A stretch of 64,000 nt of DNA from Pezizomycotina sp. ARF18. Its lineage: Eukaryota; Ascomycota. Location: assembly GCA_002224055.1 (NCBI GenBank), contig AZLU01000005.1, positions 372,001 through 436,000 of the forward strand, read 5' to 3'. Position numbers and translations under genes: made by a program. Positions 10,835 through 23,600 of the stretch are shown one piece after another. The notes beneath the pieces were generated by a model. That model made no database searches. It was not told the origin of the DNA and worked only from the letters and a program-made list of their open reading frames with translations. The first letter of the stretch is position 1. Each line of letters begins with the position of its first letter.

Positions 10835-13341
10835 ACAAGTATCGTGATGGATGAATCAATGGCCATTAAATTCTATCTTGAAACCGTCTGCTGCTCTTTC
10901 CCATGTCGTTGAATTTTCATATTAAGCGAACAATCTTTTTGGGAGGCGGTGGTTTCTTGGTTTTTAACGGTTTTGTGCAGGGACACATATTTTTTCGGAT
11001 AGAATTTGGCCCGACGAACCGTGTACTGAGGGAAAATGTGGATCCGATAGGGCAACAAAAACAACGGAGGTTTATAGGCCCTTCCTACGCTCCGTCGTCG
11101 TCAGCTTACCAAATCCATTATACGACAAGAACAACTAAGAGGGAAAAAAAAAAAAAAAAACTTGGAAAAAATGCGAGAGCAATTAATTTTGGGCTTGGAC
11201 AGGGATTAGGATTGTGAGCTTACACTCGGGCCCGTAAAGTAGCAACGAGGTGTGAACGCTGATGGTCAATAATAATAATAATAATAATAATACGTATAAT
11301 AAACATTAAATGACAGGTGAGGGGGAAAGGGATGGGGTGAGACCAAATCCTTCCGAGGGGTCGACGCAAAGAGGGGGAAAAGATGACTATGATGGGATCG
11401 AATGTTAAAGTCTCGACCAGGTTGCGTTATAACCGACTAACCCCGACACTTTTCCGCCAACAATAACCGAACGAAAAAGCCCAAGCAATAGAGGTCTGAT
11501 CGCCCATGTCGCCAATCAGAAGCGACAGGTAACAAACAATCGAGATGCATCTGTAGGCTCCAATCTGGAGATCCAAACTTTGATGATTGATGATTGTCGA
11601 TTTGTGAACAGTGCGTAGTATGTACTACAATTTGGAAGGTTTGGTGCAAACCTGGCAGTGCACATAATGCAGAGGGGACGCCCGTCCAATCCTCACCTTC
11701 AGCAAACACAACTGCCAAGTCCGGCCCTAATGGTGTGTCATCATCACCACTGTTGACCACGATACTTCAGCTCATGCTCGGAATTCCGGAGGGAAAGAAA
11801 AGCGTGAATGCGGGGGCGAACTTCAAACGGTGAACCTTTTTTGCTGCTTTGGTTGCGAGGCATCCTCGGCGTTCTACGCTTCCTCGGGTGTCGGCTTACG
11901 GGCCTTTTGAAATTCCCTTCAAGCCAGACGCCTGAAAAATCTGTTGCATCTCCTTCCTTGAATTGGAGAGTATCTTTGATGACGCTCCAAACGCGGCAGG
12001 CAGGGGTATTTCGATGATTTTGGTGGCAAAGGGCCTTTGGTCGCAGAAGATGGTGATGGTGATGGAGAGGACGATTAAGCTCAGCTAGCTAAACCTTTCC
12101 CATAGCAAGGGTATAGTTTACGCTAAAGGAAAGGTGAGACAGTATAAATGCGACGGCCCCCGGGTTGAAACGTTATTGGAGGGATTCAAGATTGAACATG
12201 CGGGTATAACAAGCAGTGATATAGACTGCAAAATGGCGGCGAGCAAATCCTTCACAAATCGGCGGAGAGAGAACCTGATTTTCATACTCCGTTAGTCAAG
12301 GGATTGAGGGTACCGCCTGTTGAGGGAACAGAATGCATTAGCAGAGATTGAACTGTGAGCTGGATGAAAGATCTTGCCTTTGGTGGATCTGACGTGATGA
12401 GGTTCCGATTTGACTTCTCCTGGGGCTGTGAATGGCCGCATTGAAGCGGTGGTGTCAGTAGAGATTTGTTAACAAAACGCAAAGAAAGATGTAGAGTAGA
12501 AGAACTAGCTGCAAAAGAGATGAGAAAAGCTTCGAACGAGAAGGCAAAAAAAGAAAAGACAACAAAAATGGTAGCAACCAGGTTTCGATTTTGATCCACC
12601 AACTTAATCTAATCTAAGGAGGTAGAACAGTCCCTTTGCAAATGCCAACTCTCTGTATTTCTAGCTTGTCTAACGCTGTGTAATACAGTAGCGTAAGGGA
12701 TACAGGAGCTAAAAGGGTGTGCGGTAGCCTTCTAAGGCGTACTAGCTAGTGCGTAGTGGGATAGAACAAAAAGTGGTCTCGTACCGCACGGCTTTGACCC
12801 CGTACGAGCACTCGAACAACAAAGTAGGTCCAGTCTGGGTGATAATTAGGGAAAACAAACAAGGAAAGGAAAGTAAATGCGCTAACTAGTGCAGTAATGA
12901 GTAGAGAATAACAGCAAGTTGAGGAAGTTTGGTGATGGAGGAGAAGGTAGAACGAGGGGGGAGGAGAGTGAAAAATAGCTAGCTAAAGTGTGTGATCGTG
13001 AGTGGAAAGTAATTAAAAAAAATAAAAGAAATAAAAGAAATAAAAAATAAAAGCAAAGGTAAAGCAAAAAAAAACTCCCCCTCTAAAGCCAAAAAGCAAA
13101 GCAAAGCGTCTCCACTTCTCCAACCATCTAATTCCTCACGATATGAAAAGAAAAAAGACAGCAAGTTAAAGCATTTTGAAAACAAGCAAAACAAAGAAGA
13201 AAGAAAGAAACAGAAGCTAAATGATGTTAATAATCAGTCGTCCCTTTTCACCTTTTTCTCTCTCCATTCTCTCCATTTTTTATATCTAAATGTTTGTTGT
13301 TGTTTTGAATCTTCGACTTGAAACTGACGAATCAAGGAGAC
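10835..13341. other. Stretch without an assignable gene; purine-rich block at 12.85-13.22 kb
   Basis: A minus-strand frame near 11.93-12.08 kb (ATKIIEIPLPAAFGASS onward) and another near 11.44-11.76 kb (TPLGPDLAVVFAEGEDW) look weakly coding and could be exons of an unrecognised gene. I see no domain. An A run lies at 11144-11160. The block at 12850-13220 is strongly purine-rich on the plus strand, so pyrimidine-rich on the minus strand, as in many fungal promoters or leaders. Confidence 0.3.
11268..11291 (+). repeat. (AAT)8 microsatellite
   Basis: Eight uninterrupted AAT triplets in a non-coding stretch. Confidence 0.9.
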
Positions 13342-14819
13342 TCAGTCCTGTGGTGGCAACGATCCATTTGACAAGGACCCTTCCGCGTCCACGAACCTGT
13401 TAGGCACCACACGGAGCTGCTCCCTCCTCTTCTCCATGTACGCCATGGCAACCTCGTACCCGAACCCGTCGCTGGCGATGCTGGTGCAGAGGGCCCTTGC
13501 GTGCTTCTCACCGGCTGGAGGGCTGCGGGGAGTGGTGTTCAAACGCCGCAGCGGGCCAAGGATCTGCACTTGTAGCCGACGCGGCGGAGCAAGATCTCGT
13601 AAAGCCAGGGAAGCAAGGTTACTTTGGTGCAAACATCCAGAACCTTGGACCAGTCGTCTTCATCTTCGTCCAGCTGAACTTCGACCAGCTCCAGACGCTG
13701 AAGACGGGAGAGAGTGCCGATGACCTCGGACAGACAGCCAACGACGACCAACCTTTCGAGGCCCAGGACCGTGACGTTCTCCATACCCTTGGCATCCTTC
13801 ATGTGGAACTCGATCCGGGAACCCTGATGGACAGTAAGGCCTGTAGTCGCAGTACCCGAGCTGAAGCTCAAGGGTGTCCAGCCTCATTGCAGGCTTCAGG
13901 CAGGCGAGAAATTTGCCACCTGAGCAAAGTCGTGCTTGAAGTAAAGGGAGAACTCTTTAAGGCGAAGAAGGTTCTTGAGCAAGACTGTGGACCCGGAGGG
14001 TTGTGACAAAGTTCCAGAGGGCCTTCGGATCATCAGGAGAAACAAGGGACAAGCTCATAAGGTTCCTGAAGTCCAAAGTGCGCAGGGAGTCGACAGCGAC
14101 CTCGAAGCTCAGTGAAGCGAGCCGGCTCCTCGCTTTCGGGTCCAGCTCCTCTGAATGCTGGTCACGGAGAAAAGGGAAAACCTCTTTAGGCTGCGATGCG
14201 ACATGTACATGATGAGCTTAGCCTTGTACATTGCGTTCTCCTCATGATGCTTCTGCAAGTAAGCGTTCATTTCGATTTGAATCTCAGTATCGCTATTCGC
14301 AGGATCGGTTCCGCTAGACCCGTTGTGGAAAGTGACGAACGGGAGGTGCTTTCCTCGGCTTGGGTGCACATTATGGAGGCACTCATGAACATCTCCTGAA
14401 CGTGCCTTGAGATCTTAGTCTGGGTGACGACGGCGAACTTGTCAAAGTTACGTCCACCGAAGCATCCGCAGAACCAAACTGCGGAAAAGGGCCGACTGGG
14501 CATAGTAGCGGCAGGCGTGGTTGACCAAGGAGAGCGACTTCAAAGCTCCGAAAGCTTCGTTCCTGAAGCTCACGCTGCGATCCTTGTCCTTCCAGTCAGC
14601 TCGATGACTTGGGCAACCTAAAGGTAGATCAAGTTGGAGAAAAACGATTAGCAATGGACCAACAAGATTGGTAACTGAAAATGTGGAATCTCTTCAAGGG
14701 GTGCTTACCTTCCACCAGATTTCGTTCGGGAAGTACGGAATTTTAATCATGGAGGTCTCGGCTTCGCTCATCTCCGAGTCAAACGGGACGAGGGAAGCAA
14801 TGGACAAGTTGGACGCCAT
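13342..14819 (-). CDS. F-box-like protein (frameshifted copy)
   Basis: The ATG at 14819 opens MASNLSIASLVPFDSEMSEA. Residues 24-35 (IKIPYFPNEIWWK) match the start of an F-box (hydrophobic-P-x-E-I/L-W). A short intron (donor at about 14708) separates this from DKDRSVSFRNEAFGALKSLS and LVNHACRYYAQSALFRSLVL, the second half of the F-box. The rest, down to 13342, is leucine-rich and LRR-like: ISRHVQEMFMSASIMC, KAKLIMYMSHRSLKRFSLF, LERLVVVGCLSEVIGTLSRL and RLELVEVQLDED. F-box proteins recruit substrates to SCF ubiquitin ligases through Skp1. The frame changes several times, so this may be a pseudogene or the sequence may hold errors. It is divergent from a similar gene at 15780. Confidence 0.6.
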
Positions 14820-15351
14820 CTTTCTGTATAATGGCGGACTCCGGCCGTGGATAGGAAAGGTGTATACTAGCCTTCTTAGAGCAATGAAGGGAACCTTTTG
14901 GCCTCTTTTTTGCAGGATCACACCTTAGTAGCAGCGACTTTGTCGATGTTGACTCTCACAGTGTCGAAGGAGAGGATTGAGTCAGCGAATAAGGAAAGTG
15001 ATGATGGCTTAGAGAAAAGGAAAACGTAAGTATAGAAGAGGCAGAGCCGAAGAGAAACGGTTACGGCTTTGTTATTATGATTTGTCTCCTTGGAAACGGA
15101 GACTTTGCTGGATAATCAAAAAGAGGATATGAGAGCAGTGAGTAAGCAATTATAAGAGGAAGGATATAACTACTAGTAAAGGATATTGATTGATGATCTG
15201 GACCATGAAGAAGGAGGAAAGAGGGAGAGAAAGAAGAAGAGGAAGAGGAAGGGAGGAACGGTGATGGGGAACTCTACGTTTTATAGTTGCGGGCAGTCCT
15301 CGCCTCGACCGTGCGTAATAATCGCATGGCCATAGAGATATTTTTCAGAGA

Positions 15352-15418
15352 AACGTTAACGGGTAAACGTTGAACGTTGAACGGATACTGGTAACGTTCA
15401 ACGGAAACGTTCAACGTT
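15352..15418. promoter_or_regulatory. Cluster of six AACGTT palindromes with inverted symmetry
   Basis: AACGTT occurs at 15352, 15366, 15373, 15393, 15406 and 15413. The left pair (AACGTTGAACGTT) and the right pair (AACGTTCAACGTT) are exact reverse complements and flank a centre near 15392, so the block could form a hairpin or bind a dimeric regulator. It lies in the shared upstream region of the divergent F-box-like genes, about 530 bp from one ATG and 360 bp from the other. Confidence 0.6.
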
Positions 15419-15779
15419 CTTACGATTGCTCGCGCCAGTGGGTTTACCTTTATCGAGAAATGTGACAAGAGGAGGTTAGAGAGTCACAAAATCCGCCAAT
15501 CAGCTTTTTTTCTCAAAGCCAAAATTCACTTGATTTTCGAAAAACTTCGAAAGGCTTCCATCGTGAGCATTGTTCTATTATACACAGGCTTACCAGGTTA
15601 TTCTTTAATTATCATTTACTCCTTCGCCATCGGATTGTGAACAACGCCAGAGTCTACTCCTAGGACATTCACGAAGTATAGGTCGGTACGCTGATACAGC
15701 TCTTAAGATTCAGTATAGTGAAAGTCTCACAGTGCTAAGGATGGACTTTACTAATGGGAAGAGTATTTTCAGCAGCAGC

Positions 15780-17196
15780 AATGGCTTCAGATTCATCAGG
15801 ACAGATCTCGCCTCCTCCATACCTTGTTCCTCAAGTAAGCTTGAGGTCTGGAAACGGGTATGATACTTCCACAATTTCATTCAACCCCCCCCCCCCCCCT
15901 TCTCTTCTCATCGGTAAGTGAAGACATTCTGATCGACTTGCATTAATTTCTAGATTGTCGATGCTTTGTTCAATAATCACTCCCTCAATTGTGGGCCGCC
16001 AGAGTCGGAGCAGATGCAAATTCAACAGTGAACTCAAACATTGCGACTGCTACGAAGCAGGTGCTGCCGTCGGCACTTTGCTGCATCGACGCGGCCCTCC
16101 GCGAACTCATTCAGGCGAAACTCTTCAGCACGTCTCCTTCCGCAGCTGCTTCGAGAAACGGTTGGATGACAGGAATCAACACGATCATATCCAAACCATC
16201 GCAAGGCACGTAAGGTACTCACGCTCGAAGCGCGATGCTCTGTACAACGACGACGGCTGCTCTTGTTCCTCGATCAGACATCAACAAATCCTGCGAAGAG
16301 TTTTCTCGCCGGCTGGATACGATTGTTCGGAGGCCGTCCGCGTGTAACAAGCGAGGGTCCGCATGCTTCTTGATGTATGCGCCAAGAACCTAACGTCCTC
16401 AACATCATGGCCAGTGGATAACGTACACCGCGTTCCAACTACCAGTCCTGAATACCCTGGTTGGATCAGCCGCCGTACCATCATCGAGTTCTGGTTCCTC
16501 CACGCCTTTCTGGAGGGTTCTCGCTGCAAGCCTTCCGAGCTTCATCGTTTCGCTCGGATGCCTGACGAGTGGGACCTGGGCGGTAATCTGGCGGTACCTG
16601 CGAGTAGCTGACGGCTCCCCGCAATTTCGGCTCCTGCACAAACCTCGCGCGCCTCTCGTTACTCACCAAGACCTCTCCGGGAACGTGTGCTGGCCGCAGC
16701 TCGAACAGGTTTCTCCTGAGCTACCGTTTGTGCGGCAAGATCGGGTTTCATATTTCGCGCGACCCAAAGTCACAGCGATCCCATCCTGCTTGTCCGGAAG
16801 TATCGAAGGCGTTAACACAGCAGCTTTCCTCAAGATCGATGACGTGCTGGTTCACCACTCACTCCAGTTCCTAGTTAATTTCGCAGGTCTCCAGTCACTT
16901 TCGCTCACTGAGGTTGTCCTCCCGCAGAGGAACTCGTGGGCTGCCGCTTCAGGGCGTGCGTATATCTGAAGTCGCTCTCGCACGTCTTTTTTGAGCTGAA
17001 CAGTTACGAAGGCGAGCCTATCAAATCCAGATGCCTGCGCTGGGAGGAGAGCCGAGCCGTAGGGAGTAGATCGATCCGAGCCCTGTGCACTGAAAGGAAA
17101 GATGACTTTATCTTGTTTAACAAGTTCATGATGTACTTCAGGACAAAGTTATCAGAGGAAAGGAAAAGGGCCGTGGAGGAATGTACCCACCGGTAG
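15780..17196 (+). CDS. Leucine-rich F-box-like protein, possible relative of the divergent gene (frameshifted copy)
   Basis: ATG at 15780 gives MASDSSGQISPPPYLVPQ, then a 120-bp intron (GTAAGC donor, TTTCTAG acceptor) containing a 14-nt C run. Next comes IVDALFNNHSLNCGPPESEQ. Later blocks include SALCCIDAALRELIQAKLF, PKVTAIPSCLSGSIEGVN, VLVHHSLQFLVNFAGLQSLS, LKSLSHVFFELNSYEGEP and RKDDFILFNKFMMYFRTKL. The AGLQSLSLTEV and LKSLSHV phrases resemble the leucine-rich tail of fungal F-box proteins. A clear F-box is not visible, so the assignment rests on leucine-rich character and on the divergent F-box neighbour. The frame shifts several times. Confidence 0.4.
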
Positions 17197-17569
17197 AGAA
17201 TATGGAAGTCTGCTACATGACGTTTTACTTATAGTTTGAGGCGTTCCCCTCCGTTTTGATAAAATGCATTTTTATTTTTTTTAATTCTTTTTTGGGGTTC
17301 TTTTGAGCAATGGGACCTCGATATCAGCGTCCGTAACTCGGCGCAAGGTTTTTGCCTTTTTGTTTATGCATGCAATGGCTCCTCCATAGTGTTTTTGTTT
17401 TCGTGTCTCATTTTTCACTTTTGCATAAGTACTCAAGGCACTTTCGTTCTCATCACGAAATTTTCAGCCTTGTATATTAATACTTGTACCTTTCACGATC
17501 GAAGTTGGAGTAAAGTTTCCATTGGCATCATGAGCAGCATGATACGGCGTAATGGAGTTGAATCATTTC

Positions 17570-17640
17570 TCCTTTTTCCTTTTTCCTTTTTCCTTTTTCC
17601 TTTTCCTCTTTTTTTTTCCTTTTTTTTTTCCCTTCTTTTT
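17570..17640 (+). repeat. Pyrimidine (TTTTTCC)n microsatellite
   Basis: Tandem TTTTTCC/TTTTCC units run for about 70 bp, ending in longer T runs. It is upstream of the methyltransferase at 17941 and may be part of its promoter. Confidence 0.8.
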
Positions 17641-17739
17641 GCGACGTCGTGTAAGCATTTTCACGGTGACAGACTCGGCATCGCTGTTCGCCACTTTCGG
17701 ACATCCGAATTCCATGACGTCCAAATATTTTGTTTATAA

Positions 17740-17747
17740 TATATAAA
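17740..17747 (+). promoter_or_regulatory. TATA box of the second methyltransferase gene
   Basis: TATATAAA about 195 bp upstream of the ATG at 17941 on the same strand. Confidence 0.4.
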
Positions 17748-17940
17748 GAACGGCGCAGTATAGTCCAACCTATGTTCCGTCTTTCGAACACCATCCACCT
17801 CCATCGACGAAGTACTGGATTACATCTTTCAAGACGTCTCTACCCTTTCCTACCTCATTGCGGAGTGAAGATTAGACCTCGCGCGATTGAATCCACCCAG
17901 TTTAATTTCTCGAGTCCGGTAACCCCCAATCACAAAGCCA

Positions 17941-18938
17941 TGTCAACACGAACGACAAACCCCAGCAACATACGGAGCAGGACGAGAAAAAGCCATGGTA
18001 CTGGATTCCCTCGACAAGCTCGAAATCCCGCCAGAACGCTGCAACTCTTCGAAGAATATCTGGCATTCCAAAGACGAAGTTTCTGCAGCACGTAATCTCC
18101 ATCGTACGTATTCCAGTCCCTTATAATTATATATTACCCTACAACAACCCCAGAATCCCATTAACATGCTGTATCACTTAGAGAGACAAAGCATGGTCCT
18201 GCATCCCTTCCCCTGCATCGGCGGCTTCCGCTTCCTCGCTCTATCCCTCCACCCACCTTCCACCACCTCACGAAATCCTCAACACTCCCTCATTCCATCT
18301 CCATTCTACGAAACCGTTATGGGAAAGCTCCGCTCCGATCCGACATCAGAGTTCCTCGACGTCGGCTGCTGCTTCGGTCAAGACGTCCGCGCCGCAGCGT
18401 ATTACTCCAAGCAAACTCCTCCCGCTTCCACGGGTTAGATATAACACCGACTTGATAAACCTCGGATACGACTATTCCGCGATAAAGATACGTTCGGGAG
18501 TAGTTTCCAACGTCGGTAATATCCTTTCCTCCCCGGACGACAACGATCTAAAATTGGAAGATTTAATATCCGACCCCGATAAACTAGGCAATAAAATATC
18601 CATCGTCCACGCGGCCTTATTCTACATTTATTTAATTGGGGCGAACAAGTACTCGCTTGCAAACGTATTATACAGTTAATCTTAAAAGATGAAAGGGGGT
18701 TTGTTTACGGGGCGGCAGCTGGGAATAGTAATCCGGGGGAATACAGGAGTAAGTCAACCCGTCTAAGATGCGGCATTTACACGATGAAGGGAGCTTTAAG
18801 CGGTTATGGAAGGAAGTGGGAGAGAAGACGGGGACGCAGTGGGACGTCGATGTTAGGATTAGTGATGTTGGGGAGTATAGTGGGACTGGAGGGCAGGAAA
18901 CGAAGAGGAAGGGGCGGTGTATATGGTGTTTTGCGTGA
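17941..18938 (+). CDS. Small-molecule SAM-dependent methyltransferase, trt5/ausD-like (frameshifted copy)
   Basis: Blocks in order: an N-terminus with EQDEKKPWY, then LDSLDKLEIPPER; a short intron with a GTACGT donor near 18107; RDKAW; HPFPCIGGFRFLALSLHP; FYETVMGKLRSD; EFLDVGCCFGQDVRAAAY (SAM-binding motif I); DLINLGYDYS; a partly divergent centre; KISIVHAALF; and a C-terminus with FKRLWKEVGEKTGTQWDVDV ending at 18938. The PFPCIG...FRFL and LDVGCCFGQD motifs are those of fungal methyltransferases related to the meroterpenoid enzymes Trt5 and AusD, which methylate a carboxyl or hydroxyl group of a metabolite. The frame changes at several points, including at the start codon region and near 18192. 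No meroterpenoid synthase or cyclase lies in the window, so its substrate is unknown. Confidence 0.65.
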
Positions 18939-19191
18939 CGAGGGTTGGTTGAATTTTTAGACATTAGTTATGTTATTATATAAGGGCGTCTATCTGTGCC
19001 TAGGAATTGAACTATGAAGTCCTAGCTACTCCACGAAATCTGCTTGAGAAAGCCATATGGACATGTTCGGATATAAACAACAAGATTAGAAAAGAATGAA
19101 TAATTATTGCTAGCGCCTGTTCGCCCCGCCGAGATACGAAAACTTTAATAAGAAGAAAATATAAGAAAACGATATGTGCGGAAAATTCATA

Positions 19192-20624
19192 TTACATATT
19201 ATCAGAACGATTGAAAATGCCTTGACGGCCGCGGTGATAATTGATTCGGCGAGCTTTCAGGTCTGGACCTAATCCGCCGGGAATAACCTGCTCGATGATC
19301 TCATCTGTGGACGAGTTACTCGTCGTCGACGAACCACTGCTGGCCATCACGACGTGTCGCTTGCCCTTTCGCTCGCTGGCGCGTTCTGCTGCGTCTCACC
19401 GCCTGATTTCGGTACTATATCCACCGCCGCGTATCCTCCACCTCACACGTATCCTTCCTCTCCACAGCTTCCTCGTCCTCCCACCTCCACCTCTTCTCCA
19501 TCCCAACCTTCGTCGTCATAGTCCCCGTAGTCCCATAGTCCCCGTCGTAGCAAAAGTCGTCCCCGTCGCATCGCTCTCCGTCCTACCAACCGTTTACCAT
19601 CCTTCCCACCGCCGCTCAAACGACAGCGTTCCTTAAATCGATGTGCTTCCCTTTCCCGACGTAATCTGTAACAACGTACGTATCATCGGTCCGCAGCTCA
19701 TGAGTATAATATCCCGCCTTCCACTTGCGAGCACATCATACCGTTGACTTCGCAGTTAAAATCTAGGTTATTTCTTGAGAAGTATATCCGTAATAAAGCC
19801 GGGACCGTACCGACCAAACCAGTTCCGACCATCGGTCTACATGGAAAGAAGGGTTGCGTTATAACATCGCCGGATTCCGCTTCGTCCGCTCGCTCGACAG
19901 CGTCCATACGACCATAAAAGCACCGCGACGACGCAAAAGTCCAGCGCCGCGTCCAGCGCTGATAGCGTCATTTCCACGTACCGCGAAGTCGCACTTATTC
20001 GCCGCAAATTTCCATACATCAAACCCGAGGAAACGTGGCCGCCGCAAAAGAATAGTCGAAAAAGCGCGACGAAACATAGCAAACGGATATATAACGATAA
20101 CTTTGAACGTGATAACGCGCCGCGTGACGGTCTGTATATACAGCCGTCTGAAACATAGCAATAGCCCGATGCGTACGCACGTCATGTACAGATCGCTAGG
20201 TACCGGCAGGCGTACATAACCTCATGCTTTCCTCCGCGCTATGAACGGTCCAATTTTCAAACGGCACGCCCCATTGTAGTTTTTCGTAGCGTACAGCGAG
20301 AGACCCGTGGATGTAATATACGACGCTGACGCGAGGAAGCGATGAAGTCTTCGAAGAGGAGCGCGGCGTGCCACGCGACGCCGGCGCCGCAGCGCATTAT
20401 GCGGACGTAGATCCGACGGGTAAAGCGAGTATGACGATCGGAAGCGTTACGCAGTCACCGATGATCAGCTGTTTCGAGCGGTCGGGTGGATGTAAGAAGG
20501 GTCGGAGAGGGCCGGAGGGGAGACGGTCGTGAAGGTATGAGGGAGGATGTGAGGTTGGTGAGGAGGGGTATGTCGTGGGAGGTTGGCCTGTCAAGTAGAC
20601 CGTCGATGAGGGCTCGCTCGCCAT
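19192..20624 (-). CDS. Uncharacterised protein, possibly membrane-associated (frameshifted copy)
   Basis: The ATG at 20624 gives MASE, and one of the continuing frames reads RALIDGLLDRPTSHDIPLLT. Other sustained coding-like blocks on the same strand are CGAGVAWHAALLFEDFIASS, HGSLAVRYEKLQWGVPFENW, VRLPVPSDLYMTCVRIGLLL, MTLSALDAALDFCVVAVLLW, GDVITQPFFPCRPMVGTGLV and a C-terminus with DEIIEQVIPGGLGPDLKARR, stopping at 19192. Two hydrophobic segments could span a membrane. I do not recognise the family. The blocks sit in different frames and are not joined cleanly by introns, so the gene is either decayed or affected by sequence errors. Exact boundaries are uncertain. Confidence 0.4.
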
Positions 20625-20639
20625 CGTCGAAACGAATAT

Positions 20640-23600
20640 AACGTGTCCCTTTCTCGAAATATAGAAAAGGACGTTTTTTCCGAAAAAAAAAAAAAAAAAA
20701 AAAAATTCTTCCTTGCTATATGTTATTCCGGCCTCTCTGCGTCATATCTCAATATAAAAAATACGGGTAACAAAACATTAAAGATCTCCAAAATCCCTTT
20801 GCGATTAGTAGTATATCAGCGAAGGAAAAATATAGAAACGTTAACGACGGAAACGTTTTTTTTTTTTTCAAAAGAAACATCAAACAATAAAAGAAGAACC
20901 AAAAAAAAAAAAAAAAAAAAAAACCGTTTACAAGGGGGAACAACAACTTGTTAAGTTTGTCGATCTGCACTATTATAAAATACGGGAATTTGATTTCCCT
21001 GTTCTTTCTTCCCTGTCCTTTTTCTACAAATCTGTATTCTGTACCTCTTTTTTTAAAACGGCAACACGGCACAACGGTTTCTTGCGTGATCAGCAAAAAC
21101 AACCACCCTCGCCTTCTTTTTTTTTTTTTTTTTTTCTTCGCGTGGGTGTGCCTTGATTCATCCCAGTCAGCTTTGGGTTAGGCTGGCGACAAGGATGCCC
21201 AATGATTAATTAATTATCGTCGTGAAATTTCCTAAGACTCACTCGAGGCGAAAGGCTTTCGACAGTCTCGTGACTCGTGAGTCTCTCTGTAATTAATATT
21301 TTTACAGAGAAATTAAACAGATTCAAGTATAATTCTCGTTGAAGTAATAAATCAAACAGCAGAGAGACTGGTTTTGATTTGGCTGTTTTCGATGACGATG
21401 ACGGGGGTGGCACTGCGCATCGCAGTACGACTTTTTGAGCACATTTCCTTAGCCCCGTTTAATTTTAATTTCCAGAAAAGGTGGAGAGAAATAGCGAACG
21501 GCGACGTTGAGCGGGGTCGAACTTTGTTTGATGTTTCGATTAAGTTCGCTGCGGAGTACACGAGGATCAAAGGTTTCGGGTAGCGATATTTTATTTCCCA
21601 AGATCACGAGACTTTTTAATTTCGAAATCAATGCAACGAGAAGAAGAAGAAGAAGAAGAAGAAGAAGAGAAAATGGTCCGTGATGTCTTCCAAAAGTTTT
21701 TCCTGAATAGCGAGAGAATTTTATATGAAAATCAAAGCCAAGGAAAAGAATCTCCACGGTTCTATAGTTCGTCTCTGCGTATACTTATTCGCACAGACAA
21801 AGAACAGTCTTCCGCTAGTGTGATAACTAGACGTATCACCGCTTTTTCTCCCTCAACTTTCTTCTGAGATCCTTGGATCCTAGAAACAACGCTATCCGCG
21901 AAACCGGGGTCAAAGAAGAATAGCACTCATGGTGCTGACCTTGCACGGCGTGCTCTCGCCGACTCAGCGAAAGCCTTGAGGGTTCGTCAGCCAGAATCCA
22001 TTGGATGTAATACCTCTAATCCCCTCGCGTGAAGGAGATTCACCAATAGAAGAATGATCCAAAGAATAATACCATTCAACATGCGACCTTCCTGTCCTCC
22101 TGTACTATGAAATACTCCAGGGACACAGTAGTAGGTATTTTGAGGATCACCCTGTGGATTCTTATAGAACCTTGGACTGCGTAAATCGAGCTTGTAATCT
22201 AGATCTCCAGTGGGCAGTTTTATGAACCGAGAAAAAAGCAGCCACAACTTGCATCTTTTTATATATTCGATGATTTGCATGATCTCAGAAACCTGGAGAG
22301 ACGCCGATAGATACTCCCAGAATTGGTAGCACGCGGGAGATCGCCCGAGTAACAAAGTTGGTCATAAGTGCTGACGGTGCCTGAAGATTCGAACAATAAC
22401 TGCAGTGCTTCAAGCCAGCGATCCTTACGTTATCATGAGTTCTCCGTTAATTCTAGGTTCAGCTTTTTTTTTTTTTTTTTTTTTTTCTAAACCATTTATC
22501 CAATGGACACTCACAAAACTTTATGTATGCATACTTACGAGTCGAAAAAACGTGGGCTTTGGGTGGCTACATTATTATCATTTCGAAGTTTTTCCGATAC
22601 ACCTCCTAACAGCACCAGCAATCACCGAGCAAATTATTCGCTTCAAAAATTACCTTTGTTTAATATTCGAGCCTTTTTTCTCTTGTTTATAGTGCTTGTA
22701 TTTCTATTTAGAATCGGCATTGAATGCTTCTTCAGCTAACACCATGGAGATTGGCAATTCTCCGATATCCGACCTTGCTTGAGAAGAAATACTTAAGTCC
22801 TCGCTCGCCAGATAAAACCGTTTGAAGCATATACTCCGCTGAGGGTGTCGATCTTTTTCAGCCCTAATTTACCGTCTCATTGGCCATATGCGACTTCTAC
22901 AACGAAGAATTTTGCTGTGGGAGAATTCTCTGATCAACGAATATTTCCCAAACGGTCGTATTGATGTATGGTACCTTTATGTTTTTCATTTATCTTGAAT
23001 TCATTGACCCGTTTAACCTTAATAACGTTATTACCTTACTACTACTACCCCTGAAGGCAAGGCTCGCCATGTTGAGAGACGGCCCAGTTCTTCCGTGGCT
23101 TTGATCTCGCGAACGGGAAGCTTTCCTAGTGGAGATCTTACATTCCTAGTGGACTTTGTCTCAATCTCCATGATAGCTCTTATCGAGAATCTCGAAGAAA
23201 ACACCATTTCAAGCCAGAAGGTAATATGATATAGATCCCACTGAGCGTATTTTGCTGAGGAAGGAGACAACGCCGGGGGGGGGGGGGTGCGTACTGACAC
23301 TAGTTTGAAATGTCAGTCTGAGAAAAATGGTTCTGCAGGGTGAGATGTTATCTATCGTCAGGACATTTCTTGTATGAAAACCTTCAACAAGCCATTGTGA
23401 AACGACCTCCGTAGCCAGCTTACTCGATAGCAGCTTTAGGAGTACGAGAGGTTAAAGTCCAATAGCAAGCTGCTCTGAGGAAGCATAAGCCATGACTTCG
23501 AACGAGCAACAAGAAGCAGGAATTCGGAAACTTAAAACGCGACAAATAGCCAAGAGGGATGTAGACCCACTGATCTCCCTCTTACACTTTTTCCTAGCCT

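Noticed and set aside
20643-21181. Open frames with Lys or Phe runs
   Set aside because: They arise from the A and T homopolymers and have no other coding signal.
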